Positions 16,800 to 25,013 of a stretch of DNA of 41,337 nucleotides are shown here, in pieces (positions within the stretch are counted from its first letter, which is position 1; every line of letters starts with the position of its first letter). This DNA is from Bacteroidales bacterium (lineage in GTDB: Bacteria; Bacteroidota; Bacteroidia; Bacteroidales; Muribaculaceae). The notes beneath the pieces were generated by a model. The model was not told the origin of the DNA and made no database searches. It saw only the letters and a list, made by a program, of their open reading frames with translations. The position numbers and the translations under genes are program-made. The DNA lies in the NCBI GenBank assembly GCA_014800245.1, contig JAAVGM010000004.1:1-41337 (forward strand), in the 5' to 3' direction.

Positions 16800-18498
16800 G
16801 AAAAAAATAGTAGAGTGCGTGCCTAATTTCTCAGAGGGACGCGATCGCAATGTGATAGACGCAATCACAGCGGAGATTGAAAAAGGGGGAGAAGTGAAGC
16901 TTCTTGACGTGGATCCCGGTGAGGCTACTAATAGAACTGTCGTTACATTTGTAGGCGAACCGGAGGCCGTTGTCGAGGCTGCCCTTCGTGGAATGAAAAA
17001 GGCTGCCGAATTAATTGACATGAGAAATCATCATGGCGCACATCCGAGAATGGGTGCTACTGATGTTTGCCCTATCATTCCCGTCAGTGGCATTACGCTT
17101 GAAGAATGCGCGGAAATCGCTCGAAATCTTGCAAAAAGAGCTTCCGAAGAACTTGGCATCCCTTGCTATTGCTATGAAGCATCTGCATTTACTCCTGAAA
17201 GAAAGAATCTTGCTGTTTGTCGTGAAGGTGAGTACGAAGGCCTTGCAGAAAGAATGGGCAATCCCGAGAAGGGACCCGATTTCGGCAATCGTCCTTTTGA
17301 TGAGGATGTGGCTCGTACAGGATGTACGGCTGTAGGTGCACGTGATTTCCTTATTGCCGTTAATTTCAATCTAAACACGACCTCCACACGCCGTGCAAAT
17401 GCGATTGCATTTGATGTTCGCGAGAAAGGTAGACCTCAGAGAGAAGGAGGAAAACCCAATGGCAAGCCGATGAAGGATGAGAATGGCAACGTTATAATGT
17501 TGCCCGGCACTCTTAAAGCTACCAAAGCAATTGGCTGGTTCATCGATGAGTATGGAATTGCCCAGGTGTCAATGAATATCACTGATATGGGTGTCACTCC
17601 GCTTCATAAGGCTTTTGACGAAGTGAATCGTGCCGCTGCAGCTCGCGGAATCAGGGTTACAGGAACGGAGATTGTGGGTCTCGTGCCTAAACGTGCACTA
17701 TTAGAGGCCGGAAAGCATTATCTTCGTTTGCAACAGCGTTCTTTAGGACTGCCCGAAGAGGAAATCATACGAATCGCTGTCAAGTCAATGGGTCTTGACG
17801 AACTGAAGCCTTTTGATCCGGAAGAGAAGGTGATCGAATATATGCTTGAAGCAGATAAGAAGGAGAAGAAGCTTGTGGATCTCACATGCAAAGGATTCGC
17901 GGATGAAACAGCATCGGAATCTCCGGCTCCCGGTGGAGGATCCATATCTGCATATATGGGAGCTTTAGCGGCTGCTTTAGGCTCTATGGTAGCAAATCTC
18001 TCTGCGCATAAAGCCGGTTGGGACGATCGTTGGGAAGAATTTTCAAATTATGCGGTGCGTGGTCGCGAATTGCAGGATAAGCTCATCGATCTTGTTGATG
18101 AAGACACAGCTGCTTTTAATCGCATAATGGCTGTCTTTGCTATGCCAAAGAAAACAGATGAGGAGAAAGCTGCAAGGGCGCAGGCACTTGAAGAAGCAAC
18201 ACTCTATGCCACTCAGGTCCCTTTGAAGACAATGAAAGTTTCATTTGAAACTTTTGCTCTCCTTGAGGCTATGGCAGAGAAAGGAAATCCATCATCAGTT
18301 TCCGATGCCGGAGTGGGTGCCTTGGCTGCTCGCGCTGCAGTTTTAGGAGCCTGGCTTAATGTAAAGATTAACGCCGCCGGACTTAAAGATAAAGAAAGAG
18401 CCGGTGAAATCTTGAACGAAGCAAATGAGCTCGCTGAGAAAGCTCAGGAGTATGAAAAGAAGATTCTTGAGATTGTAAATCAAGTTATCCAGAAATAA
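16798..18498 (+). CDS. ftcD: Bifunctional glutamate formimidoyltransferase / formimidoyl-THF cyclodeaminase
   Basis: Fused enzyme of the last hut steps: formimino transfer from formiminoglutamate to tetrahydrofolate, then deamination to 5,10-methenyl-THF plus ammonia. The N-terminal transferase domain (~1-330) begins IVECVPNFSEGRD and has the catalytic-type H82 in HHGAHPRMGATDVCP. The cyclodeaminase domain (~365-566) starts ASESPAPGGGSISAYMGAL and is all helical. The 566 residues and the domain order match mammalian FTCD (541). The start is fixed by the family N-terminus. It follows hutU by 15 bp and precedes hutI by 2 bp. Confidence 0.95.
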   Translation: MKKIVECVPNFSEGRDRNVIDAITAEIEKGGEVKLLDVDPGEATNRTVVTFVGEPEAVVEAALRGMKKAAELIDMRNHHGAHPRMGATDVCPIIPVSGITLEECAEIARNLAKRASEELGIPCYCYEASAFTPERKNLAVCREGEYEGLAERMGNPEKGPDFGNRPFDEDVARTGCTAVGARDFLIAVNFNLNTTSTRRANAIAFDVREKGRPQREGGKPNGKPMKDENGNVIMLPGTLKATKAIGWFIDEYGIAQVSMNITDMGVTPLHKAFDEVNRAAAARGIRVTGTEIVGLVPKRALLEAGKHYLRLQQRSLGLPEEEIIRIAVKSMGLDELKPFDPEEKVIEYMLEADKKEKKLVDLTCKGFADETASESPAPGGGSISAYMGALAAALGSMVANLSAHKAGWDDRWEEFSNYAVRGRELQDKLIDLVDEDTAAFNRIMAVFAMPKKTDEEKAARAQALEEATLYATQVPLKTMKVSFETFALLEAMAEKGNPSSVSDAGVGALAARAAVLGAWLNVKINAAGLKDKERAGEILNEANELAEKAQEYEKKILEIVNQVIQK

Positions 18499-18500
18499 TC

Positions 18501-19745
18501 ATGGATGGTAATCTGATTATAAAAAATGCTTTTGTTGTCACCCCGGTAGGCAATACTGCTCTAAAAGGGGAAGAGATGGGCAATCTAAAGCATATAGAAA
18601 ATGCATTGGTCGTGGTAAAGGATGGCAGAATCCTTTACTGCGGCCCTTCCGGCGAAGCTCCCGATATTGATAACACCTCATTTAAGGAGATTGACGCGGC
18701 CGGAAGAGTAGTGCTTCCCGGTTTTGTTGATTCCCACACCCATCTAATTTTTGGCGGTTATCGTCCTGATGAATTTGAATGGCGGCTAAAAGGGGATTCG
18801 TACATGAGCATTATGGAACGGGGTGGCGGAATTCAGTCAACCGTGAATCATACGAAGGAAACTTCTGCAGAGGATCTCGCTTCGAAGGCTCAGTGGTTTA
18901 TTGATCGTATGAGCGAAATGGGTGTAACCACCGTTGAGGCAAAAAGCGGGTATGGTCTCGACACTTCCACTGAGATGAAGATGCTCGATGTGATCAAGTC
19001 TCTTGCTGATAATCCTAACCAAAAACTGAGGATTGTCTCTACCTTCTTAGGAGCGCACGCAGTTCCCAAGGAATATAAAGGGCGCACAGACGAGTATATC
19101 GATCTTATGATTAAAGAGATGCTTCCTGCTGCGAAAGGGAAAGCTGAATTTTGCGATATCTTCACAGAAAAGAATGTATTTGAAATTGAGGATTCTCGCA
19201 GATTCATGAAAGCCGCTAAAGAGGCAGGATTCAAACTGAAGTTTCATGCCGATGAGATTGTAACCCTTGGAGGAGCTGAACTCGCAGCAGAATTAGGAGC
19301 TGTCTCGGCTGATCATCTTCTTCATGTGAGCGATAAAGGTATTGCAGATATGGCAAAAAGCGGGACAGTAGCTACGTTGCTTCCTCTCACGGCTTTTGCT
19401 CTTCGCGAACCTTATGCCCCGGCGCGTAAGTTTATCGATTCGGGGTGTGCCGTGGCCTTAGCCACAGATCTTAATCCCGGCTCATGTTTCAGCGGATCAA
19501 TCCCTCTGACAATTGCATTAGCGTGTATCTATATGAATATGAGCATAGAGGAGACGATCACCGCTTTGACTCTAAATGGCGCAGCGGCGCTCGATCTTGC
19601 TTCAGAGACAGGATCGCTCGAAGAGGGTAAATCGGCCGACATTCTGATTCTGGAATTTAATAATTATCGCATGCTTCCCTATTATATAGGAATGAATTGT
19701 GTCAACACTGTCATATCCAAGGGAAGGGTAGTAAATAAAAACTAA
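18501..19745 (+). CDS. hutI: Imidazolonepropionase
   Basis: Amidohydrolase-fold metalloenzyme opening the imidazolone ring to give N-formimino-L-glutamate, the third step of histidine degradation. Metal-binding H79 and H81 lie in PGFVDSHTHLIFGG; further family blocks are GGGIQSTVNHT, TVEAKSGYGLDT, KFHADEIVTLGGAEL and ALATDLNPGSCF. At 414 residues it has the usual length. It starts 2 bp after the ftcD stop, so translation is probably coupled, and hutH follows after 15 bp. Confidence 0.96.
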   Translation: MDGNLIIKNAFVVTPVGNTALKGEEMGNLKHIENALVVVKDGRILYCGPSGEAPDIDNTSFKEIDAAGRVVLPGFVDSHTHLIFGGYRPDEFEWRLKGDSYMSIMERGGGIQSTVNHTKETSAEDLASKAQWFIDRMSEMGVTTVEAKSGYGLDTSTEMKMLDVIKSLADNPNQKLRIVSTFLGAHAVPKEYKGRTDEYIDLMIKEMLPAAKGKAEFCDIFTEKNVFEIEDSRRFMKAAKEAGFKLKFHADEIVTLGGAELAAELGAVSADHLLHVSDKGIADMAKSGTVATLLPLTAFALREPYAPARKFIDSGCAVALATDLNPGSCFSGSIPLTIALACIYMNMSIEETITALTLNGAAALDLASETGSLEEGKSADILILEFNNYRMLPYYIGMNCVNTVISKGRVVNKN

Positions 19746-19760
19746 TCTTAAATCCAATAA

Positions 19761-21272
19761 ATGAGTAAGCTTGAAGTTTATGCTATCGGTTCGTCGCAGT
19801 TAACCTACGACCTGATAGAAAAAATATTAAAAGATGATACGAAGCTTATCCTTTCCGAAGAGGGGAGAGCAAGGATTGCACATTGCCGTGAGTTTCTTGA
19901 CAAGAAAACTGATGAGAATACAGTTCCTATTTATGGCGTGACAACCGGCTTCGGTTCACTATGCAACAAACATATCTCTCAGGAAGATCTCTCCACATTG
20001 CAGGAAAATCTTGTGAAGAGCCATTCCTGTAGTGTAGGCACTCCCGTTGACAGCGTTATAGTCAAATTGATGCTTCTTCTGAAGGCGCATGCCCTGACTA
20101 TGGGATTCAGCGGCGTTCAGGTGCAGACTGTAGAGAGAATCATCGATTTCTACAACAGCAATGCGCTTCCAATTGTGTATGATCGTGGTTCGCTCGGTGC
20201 TTCCGGCGACTTGGCACCTCTTGCCAATCTTTTCCTTCCGCTTATAGGCGAGGGTGAGATGATGTACGACGGAATAAAATACAAGAGTTCTGACGTTCTT
20301 GATAGATTCGGTTGGAAACCCATCAAACTTCAATCAAAGGAAGGTCTTGCGTTGCTAAACGGCACACAGTTTATGAGTGCCAATGGTATCAAGGCATTGA
20401 TTGACGGCTGGCATCTTGTGAATTGCTTCGATCTCTTTGGAGCGATGTCGCTTGAGGCTTTCGACGGTCGTATCGAGCCTTTCTGGGATTGCATTCAGCA
20501 AGTTCGCCCTCACCCCGGACAGATTGAGACCGGCAAGATATTCCGCAAACTTCTTGAAGGAAGCGAGATTATAAAGAGAGAGAAAGAGCATGTGCAGGAT
20601 CCTTATTCTTTCCGTTGCATCCCGCAGGTGCATGGAGCTGTGAAAGATGCCATGCATCATGTCACTGAGATTCTCCATATCGAGATTAACTCCGTAACAG
20701 ATAATCCTACAGTCTTCCCGGATGAGGATTTGGTTGTTTCAGGCGGTAACTTCCATGGCGAACCTCTTGCTCTCGCTTTCGATTATATGGGCGTTGCATT
20801 GCACGAATTAGGAAATATTTCCGAACGACGCACCGCACAGCTCATCCTTGGGCTTCGTGGTCTTCCGGAGTTCCTTGTTGCAAAACCCGGCTTGAATTCC
20901 GGTTTCATGATTCCTCAGTATGCCGCTGCTTCAATGGTGAGCCAGAATAAGATGTATGCTTGGCCGGCATCCTGCGATTCAATCGTGAGTTCAAATGGTC
21001 AGGAGGATTTGGTTTCTATGGGAGCGAATGCCGGAACAAAGCTCCATAAGATAGTGAATAACCTGAAATATATCGCAGCTATCGAGCTTATGAATGCTGC
21101 ACAGGGTATTGATTTCCGCCGCCCCTTGAAGTCTTCTCCCTACATAGAGAAGGTGATGAAAGCTTATCGTGAGCAGCTTCCTTTCGTTGAGGATGATGTA
21201 GTGATGGCTGATTATATCGCCAAGACAATGGAATTCCTCGAAAACTATGAGATAGATTTCGAAGGAGAATAA
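19761..21272 (+). CDS. hutH: Histidine ammonia-lyase
   Basis: First step of the pathway: histidine to urocanate and ammonia. The electrophilic MIO group forms from A147-S148-G149 in GSLGASGDLAPL. The active-site Tyr is Y59 in YGVTTGFG, and other blocks are NGTQFM, DNPTVF and SGGNFHGEPLAL. The 503 residues match bacterial HutH. It is the last gene of the operon, before a strong terminator. The operon has no visible hutC regulator or transporter. Confidence 0.96.
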   Translation: MSKLEVYAIGSSQLTYDLIEKILKDDTKLILSEEGRARIAHCREFLDKKTDENTVPIYGVTTGFGSLCNKHISQEDLSTLQENLVKSHSCSVGTPVDSVIVKLMLLLKAHALTMGFSGVQVQTVERIIDFYNSNALPIVYDRGSLGASGDLAPLANLFLPLIGEGEMMYDGIKYKSSDVLDRFGWKPIKLQSKEGLALLNGTQFMSANGIKALIDGWHLVNCFDLFGAMSLEAFDGRIEPFWDCIQQVRPHPGQIETGKIFRKLLEGSEIIKREKEHVQDPYSFRCIPQVHGAVKDAMHHVTEILHIEINSVTDNPTVFPDEDLVVSGGNFHGEPLALAFDYMGVALHELGNISERRTAQLILGLRGLPEFLVAKPGLNSGFMIPQYAAASMVSQNKMYAWPASCDSIVSSNGQEDLVSMGANAGTKLHKIVNNLKYIAAIELMNAAQGIDFRRPLKSSPYIEKVMKAYREQLPFVEDDVVMADYIAKTMEFLENYEIDFEGE

Positions 21273-21307
21273 GATTAATTGAAAGTTCGTTTCATATATT
21301 ATAGTGG

Positions 21308-21355
21308 ATAGAAGATCCTCTGTTGATAGACAGAGGGTCTTCTATTTCAAATTTT
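21308..21355 (+). terminator. Intrinsic terminator after hut operon
   Basis: A 16-bp stem with a single G-U pair (21308-21323 with 21330-21345) and a 6-nt loop is followed by a T-rich stretch to about 21355. Confidence 0.88.
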
Positions 21356-21401
21356 TTCACGCATTTCTCATTTATCCGCTTCGTTGGGTTGTTATATAGA
21401 T

Positions 21402-22187
21402 ATGGAAATAAGAACTCAAGAATTAACAAGATATATCCTGCCCATGAGGGAAGGAGGCTCCTTGCCGGCTCTCGGGGAAGCAGATGATGGATTCAAGTAT
21501 GTAGTGAAATTGCGTGGCGCGGGCCATGGCAGGAAGGCTCTGATTGCAGAGTTTTTAGGTGGGATGATTGCCAAGGCATTCAAGTTTAGAGTGCCTGAAA
21601 CGGTCTTACTCAATCTTTCAAGTCTTTTCGGCATAACGGAGCCTGATGAAGAGGTTCAGGAACTTCTGCGAAACTCCGAAGGTATTAATGTAGGTTTACA
21701 TTTTTTATCAGGGGCTGCCACTTTCGATCCGGCAGTGAATGAGATAGACCCGTTGACAGCTTCAAAGATAGTATGGCTCGACGCTTTTCTAACTAATGTG
21801 GATCGCACTCGTCTTAATCCCAATATGATGATATGGAATAATGAATTATGGCTTATCGATCATGGGGCTTCATTCTATTTTCATCATGCGTGGAGAGATC
21901 CGGCGAAATCGGCGTTGGATCCTTTCTCCTACATAAAGAACCATGTGTTTCTCCCTTATGCCACTCGTCTTGAAGAGGCCGATAAACTTATGCGTCAGGC
22001 CATCACTCCTCGCACGCTTTCTAAGATAGTGGATATGATTCCTGAGGACTGGCTTGAAGAAGAGGATTCGGATATTTCGGCGGCTGAGAGAAGAGAGGTC
22101 TATCGCCAATTTTTGAATGAAAGATTGGAAAATTCTTCAATTTTTGTAAATGAAGCTCTAAAGCAGCAAAAGATGCTCGGAAGATGA
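21402..22187 (+). CDS. HipA-like kinase-fold protein (no HipB partner)
   Basis: About 261 residues from the ATG at 21402; an upstream in-frame TTG at 21384 is less likely. The protein matches the C-terminal kinase lobe of HipA-family proteins and lacks the HipA N-terminal domain. The catalytic-type block FLTNVDRTRLNPNMMI holds the candidate catalytic Asp and metal Asn, and LIDHGASFYFH the metal-binding Asp. HipA kinases phosphorylate proteins (GltX in E. coli), but no HipB antitoxin lies beside it. Its partner is a DUF3037 gene whose ATG overlaps this stop (ATGA). It is probably a stand-alone HipA-like kinase with an unknown substrate rather than a toxin. Confidence 0.78.
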   Translation: MEIRTQELTRYILPMREGGSLPALGEADDGFKYVVKLRGAGHGRKALIAEFLGGMIAKAFKFRVPETVLLNLSSLFGITEPDEEVQELLRNSEGINVGLHFLSGAATFDPAVNEIDPLTASKIVWLDAFLTNVDRTRLNPNMMIWNNELWLIDHGASFYFHHAWRDPAKSALDPFSYIKNHVFLPYATRLEEADKLMRQAITPRTLSKIVDMIPEDWLEEEDSDISAAERREVYRQFLNERLENSSIFVNEALKQQKMLGR

Positions 22188-22594
22188 ATATGGAAAATGG
22201 AATGGTAAAAAAAGAAACGCTTGCCCCGGATCATAATCTTTTCGAGTATGCTGTGATAAGATATGTGCCAAGGATTGAGCGAGAGGAATTTATCAATATT
22301 GGCTTGATTATGATGTGTAAACGTCAGCGTTGGCTTCGGAGCGAGCTATGCATTGACGAGACCCGAATAAAAGCCTTGGCGCCGTTAGCGGATATTTCGC
22401 TCCTAAAGCGTCAATCTCAATTATTCCTTAAAAGAGACGTCCCTCAAAAGGGGTTGCCTATAGAAGAGACGTATAGATGGTTGACAGCCGCCAAAAGTGC
22501 AATTCTTCAAACTTCTCCTTCACATCCGGGAATCTCAATAACGGATCTTGATTCAACATTTACTCGTTTATTCCGGGAATTAGTTGAATCGTGA
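22184..22594 (+). CDS. DUF3037 protein
   Basis: A 136-residue protein with the DUF3037 opening FEYAVIRYVPRIEREEFINIG, then a short basic middle and a helical end (LDSTFTRLFRELVES). DUF3037 genes often follow HipA-like kinase genes; this one starts inside the kinase stop codon, so the two are translationally coupled and probably work together. No catalytic residues or membrane segments are visible. Function unknown. Confidence 0.78.
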   Translation: MNMENGMVKKETLAPDHNLFEYAVIRYVPRIEREEFINIGLIMMCKRQRWLRSELCIDETRIKALAPLADISLLKRQSQLFLKRDVPQKGLPIEETYRWLTAAKSAILQTSPSHPGISITDLDSTFTRLFRELVES

Positions 22595-22620
22595 ATACAC
22601 CTCCTGTAAATCAATTTAAA

Positions 22621-23034
22621 ATGGTCAATCAAATAGAATTTCAATTATCGCCAAAACGTAGGGGAGCACATCTGATTACGGGGGAGATTATTCGTAATCT
22701 GCCCAGTCCGATGCCCCAATATGGGTTGTTAAATCTTTTTGTACAACATACCTCATGTGGATTGACAATCAATGAGAATGCTGATCCGGATGTAAGAACG
22801 GATTTGGAGAGCATTTTCAACCATTTGGTGCGAGAAAATGAACCATATTATTTGCATACTTTCGAGGGCGACGATGACATGCCCGCTCATGCCAAATCCA
22901 CTCTCACCGGCGTGTCGTTAGCAATCCCCATCACAAACGGAAAACTAAACCTCGGTCGCTGGCAAGGGATATATCTATGCGAATTTCGCGATTACGGTGG
23001 CTCCCGAACCATTGTAGCCACAATTTATTCATAA
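22621..23034 (+). CDS. YjbQ/UPF0047 family enzyme
   Basis: 137 residues from the ATG at 22621, the usual length for YjbQ; a GTG at 22591 overlapping the previous stop is an alternative start. Family blocks: QIEFQLSPKRRGAHLIT, LFVQHTSCGLTINENADPDV (His and acidic residues near the putative active site), PAHAKSTLTGVSLAIPI and GRWQGIYLCEF. YjbQ proteins have been associated with a weak thiamine-phosphate synthase activity; their physiological role is unsettled. Being packed behind the HipA-like/DUF3037 pair suggests one transcript. No terminator is obvious after it. Confidence 0.88.
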   Translation: MVNQIEFQLSPKRRGAHLITGEIIRNLPSPMPQYGLLNLFVQHTSCGLTINENADPDVRTDLESIFNHLVRENEPYYLHTFEGDDDMPAHAKSTLTGVSLAIPITNGKLNLGRWQGIYLCEFRDYGGSRTIVATIYS

Positions 23035-23156
23035 CTTCTAAAGGATAAAGTGCTTTATACTGTTTTTTGAAAAACTTTCAATTCTGAGTGTAATTCTGAA
23101 GTTTCCAATCCATATGTATGGAAAATTTAAAAGAAAATAGATTTTTGTAAAGAATA

Positions 23157-23190
23157 TTTGTGTCATTATTGGATTTTTATTGTATCTTTG
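23157..23190 (+). promoter_or_regulatory. Promoter of the TPR-AraC regulator gene
   Basis: TTTG (23157-23160) and the -7 TATCTTTG (23183-23190) are 22 bp apart. Because the promoter lies inside the longest open frame, the translation start must be downstream, which supports the ATG at 23233. Confidence 0.6.
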
Positions 23191-23232
23191 CCGAATACAA
23201 AATACACACCAAACTTAGATCCAAAAGACTAT

Positions 23233-24909
23233 ATGTTGAGATACATATTATTCTTGTTGATATTTTCTACTTCTATTGTAGTTATGCCGTGTAGAGGCAT
23301 GGGAGCGCACGCCACTCCTTCGCGCACTGAGCTACAAAGGCTCGGCAATACATCGCTCCCGGTATTATTTGAAAAAGCTCAAGGCTACTACGAAAGCCAT
23401 CCGGATTCGGCTGTGATCTACTATAGTGCGATTATCAACCGATATTCGCCATCAATGACTGATCAAGAAAAAGAGATCTGCATTAAGTCTGCCCTTGACA
23501 AATGGGAGCTTGTGTTTTTCCTATATTTTGATTACTCAACCGCTTTTGAGAGTTTGTTAAGGGCCAAAGAGATAGACTACGATATGAGCCGGTATGGACC
23601 ACGCATTGATTTATACTATGGCTGCATGTATCATACGGTATTTGAGCAGTCGGACGATTTGGAGACCGGTCAGAAGGCTTTTGATTATTTCTGCAAATCG
23701 TTCGATGGTGCAATAAAGGGAAAGGATGTTAAGGTAAGCCGTATGGCCTTCGGTAATATGTGCGAGGTAGCGGGATCGCTTAACTGTCTGAATGATATAA
23801 AGGAGAGAGTAGAACTATACAAGAAGATTTCGGATGGCGAGAAATGGAATGGGAGGGAGTTTGATCTGGGCCTTTATAGAGCTGAATGCCTTGAAGCGGC
23901 AGGTGACTATGCCAATAGTGCGGATGCATATGAACACCTTGTTGAGATGGCTCGAAAACCGGGGTGGGAGAGATATCGTTATGCGGTTCTGCAGGGTCTT
24001 ATTAGTTCACGCATACTAAATGGTGAAATAAAAGAGGCTTTGTCTCTTATTGAAAGAGTCGACACAATTGCTGATGCGGAAGACTTACGCGATGGTCGTC
24101 TGATGCTTTACAATATGAGGGCTATCTGTTATGATAGTCTTGGGAACTACGAACTAGCTCGAAAGAGTCGATATGACTTCATCATGCTTAAGGACTCCCT
24201 GCTCAACTATAATCAGGCGGCTGCTATTAAGTCGGTGGAATTCATGGATGAAATCCGAGAGTTTGACCGTCGTCTTTCGGAATCAAGACAGAAACGTCAG
24301 CGACAGATGGCAATCCTTATAGGCGTAGTAGCTATGCTTGTCGTTGTGGGTGTAGCATGGTGGAAACTCCGACTTAAGAACAAGGATCTTGAAAGTGCAA
24401 ATAAATCCTTATATAGGAAAAACCAGGAATTACTGCATTTGGAAGAGGATGCTTTGCGTATAAGAGATGCGGCCTCCAATAATAAAGACGATATTACGGA
24501 TTGCGATAGTGCCGAAAAGTATAAGGGTACCATAGTAACAGATGACATGAGGAAGTTATTATGGGAGGCGATAATGGACGTATTGGATCATTCGTCGGAA
24601 ATATACGATCCGGATTTTTCACTCGAACGTCTGGCGGAACTCTGCGGATCAAAGTCAAAATATGTATCGCAGGTGATCAATGAAAAGGGCGATAATTTCA
24701 AGACGCTTATAAATACACGCCGCATACATAAGGCATGCCGCATAATGACGGAAACATGCAATCTCACAATTGAAGCAATCTCCAATGAGGTAGGATTTAG
24801 GAGTGCCAATGCGTTCAGAACGTCATTCAAGCGCGTCACGGGGTTATCTCCTTCTAAATATTTGCAAATGGCTAAACAACAGAGCGTTGATGATACTGTG
24901 CAAGAATAA
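23233..24909 (+). CDS. Membrane-anchored TPR / AraC-type transcriptional regulator
   Basis: About 558 residues from ATG 23233. A signal peptide or first helix (LRYILFLLIFSTSIVVMP) leads to a periplasmic region of TPR-like helix pairs (~30-340). A membrane helix follows at about 357-378 (ILIGVVAMLVVVGVAWW), then a charged coil and an AraC-type double helix-turn-helix domain (~450-545; LERLAELCGSKSKYVSQVI, then FRSANAFRTSFKRVTGLSPS). This one-protein layout resembles other Bacteroidales sensor-regulators with an extracytoplasmic TPR sensor. A likely target is the secreted-protein/glycosidase region starting at 25014. The ligand is unknown. Confidence 0.87.
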   Translation: MLRYILFLLIFSTSIVVMPCRGMGAHATPSRTELQRLGNTSLPVLFEKAQGYYESHPDSAVIYYSAIINRYSPSMTDQEKEICIKSALDKWELVFFLYFDYSTAFESLLRAKEIDYDMSRYGPRIDLYYGCMYHTVFEQSDDLETGQKAFDYFCKSFDGAIKGKDVKVSRMAFGNMCEVAGSLNCLNDIKERVELYKKISDGEKWNGREFDLGLYRAECLEAAGDYANSADAYEHLVEMARKPGWERYRYAVLQGLISSRILNGEIKEALSLIERVDTIADAEDLRDGRLMLYNMRAICYDSLGNYELARKSRYDFIMLKDSLLNYNQAAAIKSVEFMDEIREFDRRLSESRQKRQRQMAILIGVVAMLVVVGVAWWKLRLKNKDLESANKSLYRKNQELLHLEEDALRIRDAASNNKDDITDCDSAEKYKGTIVTDDMRKLLWEAIMDVLDHSSEIYDPDFSLERLAELCGSKSKYVSQVINEKGDNFKTLINTRRIHKACRIMTETCNLTIEAISNEVGFRSANAFRTSFKRVTGLSPSKYLQMAKQQSVDDTVQE

Positions 24910-24911
24910 AG

Positions 24912-24936
24912 ATGCGCATATTCTTGAATATGCGTA
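24912..24936 (+). terminator. Weak hairpin after regulator gene
   Basis: An 8-bp core (24915-24922 with 24927-24934) extendable at the base, 4-nt loop. It directly follows the stop at 24909 but has only scattered T after it. Confidence 0.45.
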
Positions 24937-24954
24937 TTGTTGATATTAAAAAAT

Positions 24955-24985
24955 TTTGTGGTATGTTTTATTTGTCATAGATTTG
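24955..24985 (+). promoter_or_regulatory. Consensus promoter for the 25014 secreted protein
   Basis: TTTG (24955-24958) and TAGATTTG (24978-24985) are 19 bp apart; the ATG is 29 bp beyond the -7 box. Confidence 0.72.
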
Positions 24986-25013
24986 CAACATAAAACTTTA
25001 GACAAAATAAAGC

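Noticed and set aside
21402-22594. HipBA toxin-antitoxin module
   Set aside because: No HipB-like helix-turn-helix gene precedes the kinase; the partner is DUF3037 and the HipA N-terminal domain is missing.
23158-23232. Longer start (TTG 23158) for the TPR-AraC gene
   Set aside because: The consensus promoter lies inside that stretch; the signal-peptide-like start is at 23233.
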